Positions 33,701 to 43,655 of a stretch of DNA of 64,000 bases are shown here, piece after piece. This DNA comes from Dipteris shenzhenensis. Its lineage: Eukaryota; Polypodiophyta; Polypodiopsida; Gleicheniales. A program made the translations under genes and the position numbers. Below the pieces are notes generated by a model. The model was not told the origin of the DNA. It saw only the letters and a program-made list of their open reading frames with translations, and made no database searches. Location: assembly GCA_047967505.1 (NCBI GenBank), contig CM106539.1; one strand, given 5' to 3'. Each line of letters starts with the position of its first letter. The first letter of the stretch is position 1.

Positions 33701-36700
33701 TCCTCTCTTGCGTGGTGACCCAACACAGCCGCTTTCTCTGCTCACAAACGACCCCCCACTTACAAGCCTTCCAGGATTCTATAGTAGAGACGCCCCCCAG
33801 AAACTCCCAGCCCACACAATCGTCTCCCCTCGCAGCCTCTAGACGCGCGTGCTCCTCTGTGTGCCCACGATCCCTTCTAGAATTCTCCTGCAAGCCCAAG
33901 CTCCACGTATGTGCAAGCTCTCACAATCCAGAAGCGTACTCTTCCTCATCACGTAGCCAACTTGCATGCATGGCTTGCCTTCTCTCAAAATCTGCCACGT
34001 CATCACTTAGCTTTTACCACTCTTCCACCCTTCCTTCAAACTTACACCAAGGCAAATTAAATGCCCACATTTCACCTTAGACTCACACCTTCAAGCAAGC
34101 ATTTGGTGCTTAATTGCTCATAGACTACCACATATGATGAACACAAACCCGACACGGTGGATTTATAAGACACCCATGATAAAAAATGCTCATGCCCTCA
34201 TACACATAATGACCCGAGACAACCATGAAAGACGTATGTCATCCCACAACAAAAACACCGTCACACTGGATACCATGCTCTGGAGTGCCTGGTGCACCAC
34301 ACCTTGGGCTCATCATTTCCCACTAAGAACTTGCAAAGAAAACCATTCATAAACTCAAGTTCTTTTACATTAGAGAAGGTCCTTCTGATAAAAGGGTGCT
34401 TACAGAGCCCAAAATCAAAACTATTTGACTGTGTGCAAGACTATGTGCCTGCCCACTAACATGCAACAAGTAAAAAACCTATTTACAATTTTATCCACAC
34501 ACCGCCTAAAGAGATTCTGAAAAACACGAGCTAGCAACCAAGGTGGTGGTCTATAATCCAGCAAATACCCTTCGTGGAAAGAGTTTATAAGATTCTGCCG
34601 GCCATGCCTAGCAGAAACGCGCCTGTCTTTTGGTAGTTGCTCTCGATCCTGGAGAGCCATGCTCCCAAATGGCACGCAGTGTGAAGATGATATCCTGCCA
34701 GGTGGCTACTAGAGTAGCCACTAGAGAAATCGACTGGCCTCCTATCACTCGACTGTATCAAGCGAACCAGATGTTTCAGGCAATGATACTGGAAACTGTC
34801 TCCCACACACCGCCCTCTGATAAAGGTGGTGGGTGTGAGCGGGAGGTCTGAATTGCATGATGAATCTCAATCCTAGAGACCTACTGTCCATGTATCCTGT
34901 AAACCGGAGAGACAGGGTCAATCACGAAAGCGTGTCCTCCCTCCGTGAGCCAGGATGCCATCCCCCAAGTGAAATCCCTGCTCATCCTCTATGTATTAGC
35001 CACAATCCTAAAGGATGCTAGCCATATCCGCTATGCGACAGGGAAACCCCATAGGTAGTGAGGGACCGCCGTCTCCAAAACTCCCTCCGCACAGCTAGTG
35101 CATTTGTCATCTACTTGCATCTGCTCCAGCCAGGGCCCGATGGGCAGACCCTCGTGAGCCATCAGCCAGAAAAAGTAAGAAATCTTGCGTGGGTGCAAGC
35201 TCGTCCAAAGACAAGGCCAGAAACGGGCTATGACCTCTCTCGGGACATCCTGCTCTAGCCAGTGGCATTCCCTTTAGGGGGACCATGCTGCTGTCTTAAG
35301 CTATAAATGACGTCTGATACAAGTCGTGTAGGAAAACAAGGAGACCTCCTCCACCTGGTCTGACTGTCCTATGCGGGCTAGCCAAAACCACTCTCTTGGA
35401 TCCCACTAAAAGTCGCTGCCCTCCCAAATCCAGAGGTGCCAAACTGAACCCTCTGGGGTCGATAAGACTATGGTGGGATCGATGCACCGCGTCCTGCCCA
35501 AGCAGCCCACTATTCTAAGACACTACGGCTCTAGGTCCGCCTCTGCCTCATCATCGACCCTTGACTCTGCTTGCAATGAGCCTCCCTATAAAACTGAGAT
35601 TGGTGGAAACCGAGAGACTCACGAAATAAGCGTATCCTGAGCGGAATCCCTGTCCTCGAGAACTGTCCAGACCGGCAGTGGGGGTCCATGGACTTTGCAA
35701 TCCATCCCACCATGTATCCAGGATTGCCTCCTCAATCTCCTACCATCCTGGTACTTGCTCCTCCGTGATGAGAAAGGGTCTGGTCTGTGGGCCTTTGTCT
35801 CCCTAGGAAGCCATCTCCACGCCCCAAAGGATCTAGCTGGTCCACTGTCCCACTATACCATCCCAATGTGAGTCCTTTGTCCAAGCATGCACCCCACCGA
35901 ATCTCTGACCTCCGGGTGCCATATAAGTGGCTGTCTCTCAAACTCCTCCCTACAAGATGGCCTAGCTGAAATGAGTCCACCCGCCAATCTTTGCCACAGG
36001 TACATAACACCCATAGCCACTGAAGTCCTTATCAGAGGCATGCAGCAAAAGGAGAGAGCAGCAGATTAGGGCAAAATCTATGTGGCTTTAGATCCATCAC
36101 TAGTCTACTGTCCACAGTGTGGTTTGTGAGTGTACCATTTTGTAATACATTTTGAGTCCTATCTTGGATGTTGTTATTCAAGTATTGGTTGTCATATCTT
36201 GATGTCTATTCCAAATTTGAGAATGGTTTGCATTTACATGTATGTGTCCACATCCCGGGTAGGATCTAGGGTTTTCAGGTGCGACCTTGTTGACAATTCA
36301 TTTTCTACTGCGTGTTTTAACATGGTCCCAAATGCTAGAACTTGAGCTAGATGTATATGTTCAGATATTACTCCAACACACAATTCACCGTATTGCTTTC
36401 AATGGCACATGAACTGCTTTTGTCAAGAAAATAGTGATATCTTTATTGAAGGGATCCTTGATGACTTCTCTGTCTATACTCTTGAGGGTGGTTTCTGCAA
36501 GGTCCCACATCAACAAATTTTGGTGGGATTTTGACAAGTGCAAAGAAGCCCAACTTTGCTTATATCCAGAAGAAAATGTTGGTTCCTCACTCTATGAGTA
36601 CTACTCTTGGGACAGGCTACCATAGGCTAGTACGTTTGCCAAGATCGACATCATCCTGCAACTTAAGAAAGGAATCGTTCAGGAGATGGGGAAGGGACGT

Positions 36701-39700
36701 CAAGAGGCTTCTCATCTTCCAAAAAAAGTTGTCCTCTTCAAGAGCTCTAGGTACCATCAAGTTTGATTAGTTGCTTTTCCTCACAGTCTCTATGGGAATA
36801 TTTGCTTCCAGTCTCTCCTCCCTGTCATGATATCTGACATTTGAGATAACCAATTTGTTGTTCTAATCACCTTTTCAGTCTTCAGAAACGTAATACATTT
36901 CACTTTATTAAAATGTGGAATATCAGATAATTAAAAATCTTCTTTTAATGATTGCTGTAACAGAGCTGTCCAACGTAGATACATAGAGACAATGCCGTTG
37001 CAAGGTCTCTTCTATAATTTGATATGGCATATTTTGCAAGTTTATCATCACATGATGTGACAGAAAAATGAGGCATAAAGAAATATGTCTTTAGGCAGGT
37101 GAGCACATAAAAAGAAATAAACAACATCAGAAAGTCTCAGATTTCACGTCATTTACCTGCAAGATCGACCAGATTTATGTAGCTGACACCGTTTCCACTT
37201 GGCCCTGGTTTCGACATCTGTAATAACATACATCAGTCGTAAATAGTCAAAATGCAGGAATAATTGAATACTGCCTACTAAAATATACAATTAAATTAAT
37301 ATGCCTTGCATTTCATAGGCTTCTTCCCTCAGCAAACATCGATCCAAGAGCCAAACATACAAAAGAGACAACGATATGTTATACTGTGGTGATCGAAATT
37401 GCAAAAATCTTGACACCATGAAGAGACTAAGCAAACATGAATGGGATGCTACATTTCATAGAGTTTCTGTTCCCTTTCGAAAAAGAGGAAGACCAAAGCA
37501 CATTTAATTAATCTGTTTACTTTTAGGGGTTGGGAGTATGTTAGTAAGAGGAGAAGAGTAGAGGTATGTTCACCCAGGTGATTTTCATTGTGAAGAGAGT
37601 GTGACTTTGACTCGAATGCCTATTCAACTCAGTAGCTACAGTCGTGCGGCTGGCTGCACCCTGCCTCAATAATCGATCCATCTCCGACCAGGTTGACACC
37701 TCTTTCCATAAAAGGCCCTCTACATAGGTACCTGTGACAGGATGTTCTCTCAACCTTAAATAGTTTCCTGTGGAAGGTTTTGAAGGTCCTCCAAAACAGA
37801 ATCCAGAGACCTGATGGGAAATTTTCATCTGAACCTTGGCTGCATTTGTATTGTCCTCGTTCCTCCGTGTTTCTAGCATGTCCTGATGACTTACACTGGT
37901 AGTGGTTTCAGAATCACTGCAAATTGATCTCATCTCATCCTCCTGTCCTGTACTGGAAGTTTCAATACTTTCTGAGTTTGATGCTGAAGAGTGTATCCTT
38001 CCTAATTCGATGGAAGAGTCTCTAAAATGGCTGGCAGCCAGCAAATCTCGTACCTTCTCTTGATATATCTCCAAATAGCTTACCTGTTATTTCAAAAGAT
38101 CAGAGACTCAATACAAACATATAAATTTATTGAACATTGGAACCCTGTATCTTCATCTGCTGAATACGACCAAAGCCAGGGATACTGAAATCTGAATCAG
38201 TTCAGTACCTAACTGATTCTTATAACAGAGATGTTGACAAACTCTGTTATCCATGAAAACATTGAAAATTTTGAATTTTTATGTGCGGGAACAAAAGGTA
38301 ATCCAGGTTTTACAATATTCTGAGAAACAAATATCTCATGTCTAAAAATAAATTATCAGAATTGTAGTCGAATGGGTTGGGAGCACCCAGCCTCTGAAAA
38401 CCCAATTTTAATGGACGTTTCAAATGAGGCCTTCAATAGCTTGGTTATATACATGAAATGCTGTACACTATGAATTCCCTCCAGAGTAGTTCCCGTATGT
38501 GGTTATAATTCTGTTAATGCAAGATGAGCATAGACCAAGCCTGGATGAGAGACCTCAACTCTGCATTCGTGATCCATGCATTTTTGTTTGACCCTTTGTA
38601 GCAATTCACATGCCATCCTCGGCATCTGAAGTAAGCATTAAAACTGAATCATTCATCTAAATTATTGTGGTGACTGGAAAGAAAATAATGGTTGAAGATC
38701 ACAAGAAGCTTTACCAATCCATTCCCTTCTTGTGTGCCATCTCCATAAATGGTGTAGGTTTTACCAGTACCTGCTTGCCCATATGAAAGAATCTAGAGAC
38801 ATTGGAAACATGACCATGAGAGACATGCCTTGTGCAAATATCTCAAATGGTTTTCAAATGAAAATTTCTTAAAATACATGCCCAGCATTTGATTGTGAGT
38901 AAAACATCAGTCTAAGAGGACAAAATTGAGTAACAGGATTTAAACCACCTTTTATATTTCCTGCATTAAATAATCTTGTTTCAGCATATGGGCAAGAACT
39001 TCTTTGGTCCCTTACAAACATTTGAAAATTCTATTATGTTTTTTAGCTTCTGCATTTAATTTAGTAGTAACAAAAAAAGAAGAAGAAAGAATTCAGACTG
39101 TTACGTTCTGTCCATTCAACGCTCTATCCACAGCTGGAGCACCAAGACTTTTGTACATTTGCATTTGTGCTTCTCCCTTCTTTTCTGTCTGATCAACTTG
39201 CACATAGCTATCATCCTGAACATAGTCTACTTCAAATTCAAGCGGCTTACACTCCCTAGATAAAGAATTTCGACCTTGTTGATGAGGAATGTGCTCCTTC
39301 ACTGCAATCTTATTGCCAAGTAAGCACAGGACCTGCAAGCCAGTCACATGCTTAACTGTGGGCAATTTCAACAAAAAATCCCATTTCATCCACAGGAGAA
39401 AGAAAGAGAATATCATATGGAAACCTTCAAAAGGCCAATGACGGTCAATGATACAACATGTGAGTAGAATACAGATCATGCCTGAATGGGAGAGCCTAAA
39501 TGCTTCTTCCTGATCCAAGTACATAAAGAAAACTGGAACAAAAACCTGGCATGATGAAGTCTCAAGTGCAATCCTCAGTGTGACCTCCATATATGACTCT
39601 CTAAGTACCTCTCGGGATAGTGGTGTCAGATCAGAGTATCCTTCTCATATGTTCCCCCTCAGACTTATAATAAGAGGGACAGAAAACCCATCATGTGCAA

Positions 39701-41872
39701 TGAGTATTTTATCAATGACTTAGGATGTCCACTTGGATTTTCAAGATACACCTAGAAGTCCAGATGGAGAGGGGAGCGGCCTTGATGGGTTCCTATAGAG
39801 TTTCCAGCCAAGATTTATAAGGCACTCTCAAATACACCTTAAAATTGACACAGCTATGCATCTTGGTTGGCTTCAAGAGGCCAATTAGACTGAGGGTAGA
39901 TAGGTCCACTAGCTGGGCATCTTGTTAGGCACCGGAATTCCTTACAGATTACTTGGACTGGGGAGGTCAAATAGTCCTTTACGCAGTTGTGGAAGGATGG
40001 AGACTAGTTAGACTGATAGAGTAGGAGTTGATTGAGAATGCGATTTCTCATACGATTAGAGTTGGCTTCAGTGACAACTGATGGTACATAGATCCTCACC
40101 CCTCTCATCATGGGTAATCCACGAGCCTAGCTTCGGAGCTCGCAGTGGATACCTACCCAAAGAGCACATTGGTAGATGTTTGGTAGTACACTACCCATGC
40201 AGACTTGCTTTTGGAGACGGCTTTGGAGATCCTACTAGAAGAGACAAATTTCCAACACAGTGGGACTCCTGATCAACACCTGGAGACAGGCCTTTGGTGT
40301 GGATCCCATATGCCTATGGTGCTTCATGTTCTTTTGGCTCTTCCAGCACAGTGGACTCCCGATCTATACCTGGAGACAGGCCTTTGGTGTGGATCCCATA
40401 TACCTATGGTGGGGTGCTTCACACCATTAGAGTGCATTCAACATTCATTTTGGTTGTAGAGAGCTCTAGAGGATCTGGCAGTGCATTGCACACATGCTTG
40501 GTAGGATAAGGAGAGGTACTTGCTACATCACGTATGTGGCCTGCTGGCTCACACAATCACATCCTGCAGATTCGGACAGGGCCATTTTGATCTAAAGAGA
40601 AGTCCCTCAACTTATCACCCAAGATGGAGTACAGGTATCTACAGATAGACCTCATCGAGATAGACCTTCTGTAGATTTAGTCTGGAAGATTATTACCAGT
40701 CTCAGTGCATGGCAGATGTGGAGGTCCCGATTTTGCAGAGGGTATAGGTGGGACTTAGATCTTTGCCGTTCAGTTACTCTCAGCTATTTGGCAGGACATT
40801 ATTCACACTCTCATCCGCTTTGGGGCAAGATTCATCCTCACATGCCACAGTAGTAAAAAAATATTCTTTCATGAGAGTTGTACCATGATTTATTATTCAC
40901 ATATACTGGCTTATTTCTTTCCTGCATGGTTTTGTACAACACTTTACCCTGGATTTTTGTATTTTGATAAAATTTCACTCTCTTGCAAAAAGAAAGATAG
41001 TCACATGCTCATGTGGAAGAGCAGTTGAATGGCATTCAGAACTATCCCATATGGAAGTTCATAATGAAGATGCTATTCACTAGCAAAGGCTTGTAGAAAA
41101 TTGTTGCAGGTACATCCACAAAGTCTATCATAGATGCCAAGAGAATTGAGCAGTGGGAGACAAAGGATGGGCGAGCAACATCCATTTTCACTGCAAATAT
41201 CAGATTTTCCCTCATTAATATTATACTGAGTACGAAAACTTAAACAAATAGAATAACTTTGAGGTGAACCATGCAGGAAAAGCAACTCAAAGGACAACTT
41301 CACTCTGAGAGAATGAGAGAGGGACATTTGCTCTCAACCCATCACACAAAGCTCATAGAAATCCACTAAGCAGTTGCCACGGTGAGAAAATGGATTTACT
41401 TTGAACTCTTTGGCACCTTATACAAAGGATTATCTCCCCCTTATTAGGTAAATCCATCCACCTGAAAGGGTCTGAGACGAAGCCGCTCGCAGTCAAAAAG
41501 AATTCAAGACTCTTTTTCTTCCACTAAGGCAGAGTACATCTTTTCATGAACACATCCCTGAAAAACAGAAGTATATGGCAAAGATCTTATGTGCGGTATC
41601 CAAGGCTCTTTTCTTCCACTAAGGCTGATTACAACAAATCCCTGAAAAATAGAAATGTATGGCAAAGATCTCGTATGCAGTATCCAAAAGAGCAATCGGG
41701 CACCATTGTCGAATATCGGTCCTATCTCCCCCTTTCCAAAAGTATGAGCAGAAAAAATAGGGTGTTCTTAGAAGCATTGCTCCTGCATTGGGCGCCTACT
41801 AGCTCCCCTCCGTCACCCTCAGCCTCCTTCCATTCTCTGCCTTCCGCCTCTGCTCTCTCCCCTCTCTACTGA

Positions 41873-41906
<34 letters not shown>

Positions 41907-43641
41907 CTTTCCTCCACCTCCCAGCCTTTGCTGCCGCCTCTGTTTTCCCTCCTCCCCCCTGGCCTTCCAGGCCATTCTCCCTTCCCACTGTCTTTATCTG
42001 CTCCCTTTGCCGGTACCTCCCAGCCCGTTTTTGGGCGTGCTAGATGCATTGAGGGACTTTTTTGTCCCATCCCTTCCCTTCCCCTCCTGTTCTGCTCAAA
42101 CCCCTCCCCGTTTCTTCTCCTCTCCCCTCTTTCTTCCCTCAAACCCCTTCTTCTCTCTCCTTCTTTAACCTTTGCCCCCTTCCCTTCTCCTCTCAGCCTA
42201 GCCTCCTAGGCACCACCTTCCTTCCCTCAAAGACATTCCCCCTTCCTCCTGTTCCCTCTCTCTTCCTTCCCTCCTTTTTCTAGGCCTTTCTTCCCCTTCC
42301 CTTTATCCCTTCTCCCTTTCTCTCCCTGCATCATGGAGTTAGCAAGTTGCGACTCAGTTTTTTGCAGAATGGAAAGGTGACCAGGCTAGAGGAGCTCACA
42401 TAGAAGCACCCTCGAACCCCACATCTTTTCACATTTTACTTTTATGTAGGACAAAAAGCAGGCTAAGCATGCAATACAGCAGCTCAACGATCGAGCAATC
42501 ATTGTGTTCTTGGTGGGTCTCATATCCACTAGGCGACAGGCTCAAGAATGGGTATAAGAGAACGTGCTTTGGATGATGACCACATCTAGAAGGTGATGAT
42601 GTAGGGAAATGGTGTTTTTGTGATTCAGATGTCCACCCTTGATACTGCTCAAATACTTCTTCAGAGATTTCCCATGTTTGGACGTTTGAACAAAGGCTTT
42701 TGTGAAAATTCACGTTTGTGAGAATACTATGTCAACTGGAAGGCCACTCGACTGGCTGGGTCCGACTATAGAGGTTCCACAGTGTGCCTGGAGACCTGAT
42801 GCATGTGCATTGCAAACTTGTGTCCTTTCAAGTACACGGATTCATTTATATTTTCCATGGATTGCTAGAAAACATAGCAGAGCACAATTTATAGAACGCA
42901 CTCTTGCAAGAGACTTACACCAATGCTCTACATTCATGATGGGGAGATAATTTGACGCCTGGATAGAGTATACGGCAAAGCATTTTGAGCTCTTGATATA
43001 AAAGAAAGTTGAGTCCAGTTATATACAATTTCGAGCTTCCTGCATTCTCACTCAATGCACACAGACTTCAAGGGACAGCGAGAACAACTAATATCGTTTC
43101 TCCAAGGCACATGATTTTAGCAGATAACCATGACCACTACGAAATCATACCTGCCTCAGAGGGCATACTTTCTCGTATTCAATAAATGGCCTCATCCGGA
43201 CAAACACCTTCACCTAATAATTCAACATTCACCAATATCAGCTTTACAAGTGCAAAACAAGGATGTACAAACACCCCTCCTACGTGGATATAGATTGGGA
43301 AGAAGATGTGATAGCGGCAGTACTTCCAATTCCAAAAAGAGTGCAATGCGTGCTTATATTACCTTCTCATTACTCGTTCTAGTTTTGGGAGCTGCTCCCC
43401 TTTTGGAGGATGAATTTGAAGAGGTCGAAGTCACCGTCGAACCAGGGCTTCCTGAACGTGATTGCAAACTGTTTTCTAGTGGTAAAGCCTCTGAATTCGA
43501 GGAGGGACAGCACGAATAAGATAGAATATTCGGCTGTTCTGACGAGCTTGTGCTACCACAGGAGTTACGTGCTTTAAGTGGATTCTCTATCGAACTTGCG
43601 AGCGATTGATAAGACAGCCCATTTAGAATTACATCCGTCAT
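30546..43641 (-). CDS. Kinesin motor protein (kinesin-3-like), 10 exons, 3' end not found
   Basis: Coding exons in order: 43641-43363, 43213-43151, 39332-39105, 38792-38715, 38625-38554, 38083-37574, 37217-37157, 31347-31265, 31094-30966 and 30707-30546. All introns are GT-AG and all joins keep frame (555 codons so far). Seen in order: VRMRP (98-102), P-loop GQAGTGKT (195-202), [24 protein letters not shown] (351-363), switch I NRHSSQSH (394-401), switch II DLAGSE (428-433), [21 protein letters not shown] (471-486) and [11 protein letters not shown]. The REHP and LTWLLK-LGG blocks resemble kinesin-3, but subclass is inferred. Kinesins walk on microtubules using ATP. Switch I has Gln where Arg is near-invariant, and a Ser/Glu-rich insert fills 256-348. 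After exon 10 a good donor (AAG|GTAATA) implies more exons. Confidence 0.9.
30966..31094 (-). CDS. Kinesin exon 9
   Basis: 43 codons, phase 0, encoding the block [19 protein letters not shown] and then VANVSPAEK. Acceptor TGCAG|GTG, donor AAG|GTACTT. Confidence 0.9.
31265..31347 (-). CDS. Kinesin exon 8 (switch II)
   Basis: 83 nt. With the single base carried from exon 7 it gives 28 codons: GSEK, then [13 protein letters not shown]. The loop between GSE and INKSL is about two residues shorter than usual. Acceptor TGCAG|GC, donor AGT|GTAAGA. It lies 5.8 kb from exon 7. Confidence 0.85.
32150..32900 (-). pseudogene. Possible LINE ORF1 remnant, minus strand
   Basis: The minus-strand translation has [12 protein letters not shown] (about 32470-32520), reminiscent of the LWVRLPGLP motif in ORF1 proteins of plant LINEs, then [21 protein letters not shown]. 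Frames are broken. Its relation to LINE-D is unclear: it lies downstream of the LINE-D 3' end, so it would belong to another copy. Confidence 0.3.
33000..34080. repeat. Diverged direct repeats, C-rich
   Basis: A motif AGCTCATG, then CTCTAAA, then TAGTGACGC or TAGAGACGC and GTCGACCTCTC occurs near 33002 and again near 33520, with a third partial TAGTAGAGACGCC near 33781. The open frame at 33469-34080 has no recognisable domain. I cannot name the element. Confidence 0.4.
34400..36100 (-). mobile_element. LINE-D, 5'-truncated LINE ORF2 fragment
   Basis: On the minus strand, from about 36040, it encodes [21 protein letters not shown], a long stretch with [19 protein letters not shown], and then [18 protein letters not shown] followed by a zinc-binding-like [19 protein letters not shown] and IIAWNIWFA. 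This is the order of the C-terminal region in LINE-A and LINE-B, but diverged enough to be another family. No RT or endonuclease remains. It sits in kinesin intron 7, in the gene's orientation. Confidence 0.7.
37157..37217 (-). CDS. Kinesin exon 7
   Basis: 61 nt, 20 codons plus one base. It encodes [13 protein letters not shown], the strand leading into switch II. Acceptor TTACAG|ATG, donor CAG|GTAAAT. Confidence 0.9.
37574..38083 (-). CDS. Kinesin exon 6 (loop insert and switch I)
   Basis: 170 codons, phase 0. It starts [15 protein letters not shown], then has about 93 polar residues rich in Ser, Thr, Glu and Asp, then [15 protein letters not shown] and [16 protein letters not shown]. The Gln of SSQSH is codon CAA at 37609-37607. 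Acceptor AACAG|GTA, donor TGG|GTGAAC. Confidence 0.92.
38554..38625 (-). CDS. Kinesin exon 5
   Basis: 24 codons, phase 0: [12 protein letters not shown] and a Cys/Lys-rich helix end. It matches the helix after the P-loop exon (usually G-x-IPR). Acceptor TTCAG|ATG, donor GAG|GTCTCT. Confidence 0.85.
38715..38792 (-). CDS. Kinesin exon 4 (P-loop)
   Basis: 26 codons, phase 0: [17 protein letters not shown]. This is the ATP phosphate-binding loop, intact. Acceptor CTCTAG|ATT, donor TTG|GTAAAG. Confidence 0.95.
39105..39332 (-). CDS. Kinesin exon 3
   Basis: 76 codons, phase 0: GNKIAVKE, then [11 protein letters not shown] and [17 protein letters not shown], the strand and helix that precede the P-loop. 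It carries a longer than usual polar stretch (about 12 residues, around QTEKKGEA) between the two. Acceptor TGCAG|GTC, donor AAC|GTAACA. Confidence 0.92.
39640..40990 (+). mobile_element. LINE-E, fragment of a LINE 3' region
   Basis: Eroded plus-strand sequence. [20 protein letters not shown] (about 40775-40835) matches the position and pattern of IWTDTIQTLMAIWMS in LINE-A and [15 protein letters not shown] in LINE-D, close to the LINE 3' end. A tandem duplication of about 91 bp starts at 40256 and 40347. No RT remains. Confidence 0.4.
40256..40437 (+). repeat. 91-bp tandem duplication
   Basis: Copies starting CACAGTGG at 40256 and 40347 share CCTGGAGACAGGCCTTTGG and GGATCCCATA. Confidence 0.88.
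41005..41235 (+). pseudogene. Copia gag N-terminal fragment
   Basis: Translation reads [19 protein letters not shown], then TSKGL, a stop where Trp is likely, and IVAGTS, then a [15 protein letters not shown] segment. LNGxNYxxWKxxMKxLL and IxxWxxKDxxA are the Copia gag N-terminal signatures. It lies in kinesin intron 2 with no other Copia parts beside it. Confidence 0.7.
41511..41690. repeat. Tandem duplication of about 95 bp
   Basis: Two copies of a unit with TCTTTTCTTCCACTAAGGC, CCCTGAAAAA and GTATGGCAAAGATCT, starting near 41511 and 41607; the second is slightly shorter. Confidence 0.88.
41780..42330 (+). repeat. Long C/T tract with TC microsatellite
   Basis: A pyrimidine-rich tract of about 550 bp with a TC run near 41878-41903. 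It resembles the 5' tracts of LINE-A and LINE-B in composition, but no ORF1 follows, so it may be a truncated LINE 5' end or an independent low-complexity tract. Confidence 0.45.
43151..43213 (-). CDS. Kinesin exon 2 (first motor strand)
   Basis: 21 codons, phase 0: [14 protein letters not shown], the VRxRP opening of the motor. Acceptor ATTATTAG|GTG, donor CAG|GTATGA. Intron 1 upstream is 149 bp. Confidence 0.92.
43363..43641 (-). CDS. Kinesin exon 1 (N-terminal extension)
   Basis: 93 codons from ATG (43641-43639) to donor AAG|GTAATA. It is low-complexity and Ser-rich (runs such as [12 protein letters not shown] near the end), with no domain, typical of a disordered N-terminal extension before a motor. 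The start is chosen because it opens the frame that splices in phase to the motor; a short upstream ORF overlaps it. Confidence 0.82.
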
Positions 43642-43655
43642 TGCCGGGACGGCAT
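43638..43655 (-). promoter_or_regulatory. Five-codon upstream ORF overlapping the kinesin start
   Basis: ATGCCGTCCCGGCAATGA on the minus strand: the uORF stop TGA overlaps the main ATG as ATGA. Such an arrangement would usually reduce or couple translation of the main frame. That it lies in the mRNA leader is inferred. Confidence 0.6.

Larger units (their letters stand above)
31348..37156 (-). other. Kinesin intron 7, 5.8 kb, filled with repeats
   Basis: Bounded by CAG|GTAAAT and TGCAG|GC. It holds LINE-D (34400-36100), an ORF1-like remnant (32150-32900) and diverged repeats (33000-34080). Sequence at 36100-37150 and 31350-31560 is AT-rich intron with nothing else recognised. Confidence 0.8.
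39333..43150 (-). other. Kinesin intron 2, 3.8 kb, with transposon debris
   Basis: Bounded by CAG|GTATGA and TGCAG|GTC. It contains a plus-strand LINE end, a Copia gag piece, two tandem duplications and a long C/T tract. Sequence at 42330-43150 holds nothing I can name. Confidence 0.8.

Noticed and set aside
33469-34080. 203-codon plus-strand frame in kinesin intron 7
   Set aside because: Ser/His/Pro-rich, no domain, within repeated C-rich sequence; treated as chance.
36434-36770. Plus-strand frames near 36.4-36.8 kb considered as a host exon
   Set aside because: No domain or splice-site support, and they lie within intron 7 of a gene on the other strand.
39546-39596. Possible 17-codon kinesin exon ([13 protein letters not shown]) with a good donor site
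   Set aside because: Exon 2 at 43151-43213 carries the true VRMRP strand and joins exon 3 in phase with normal spacing; this piece has a poor acceptor and no motor motif.
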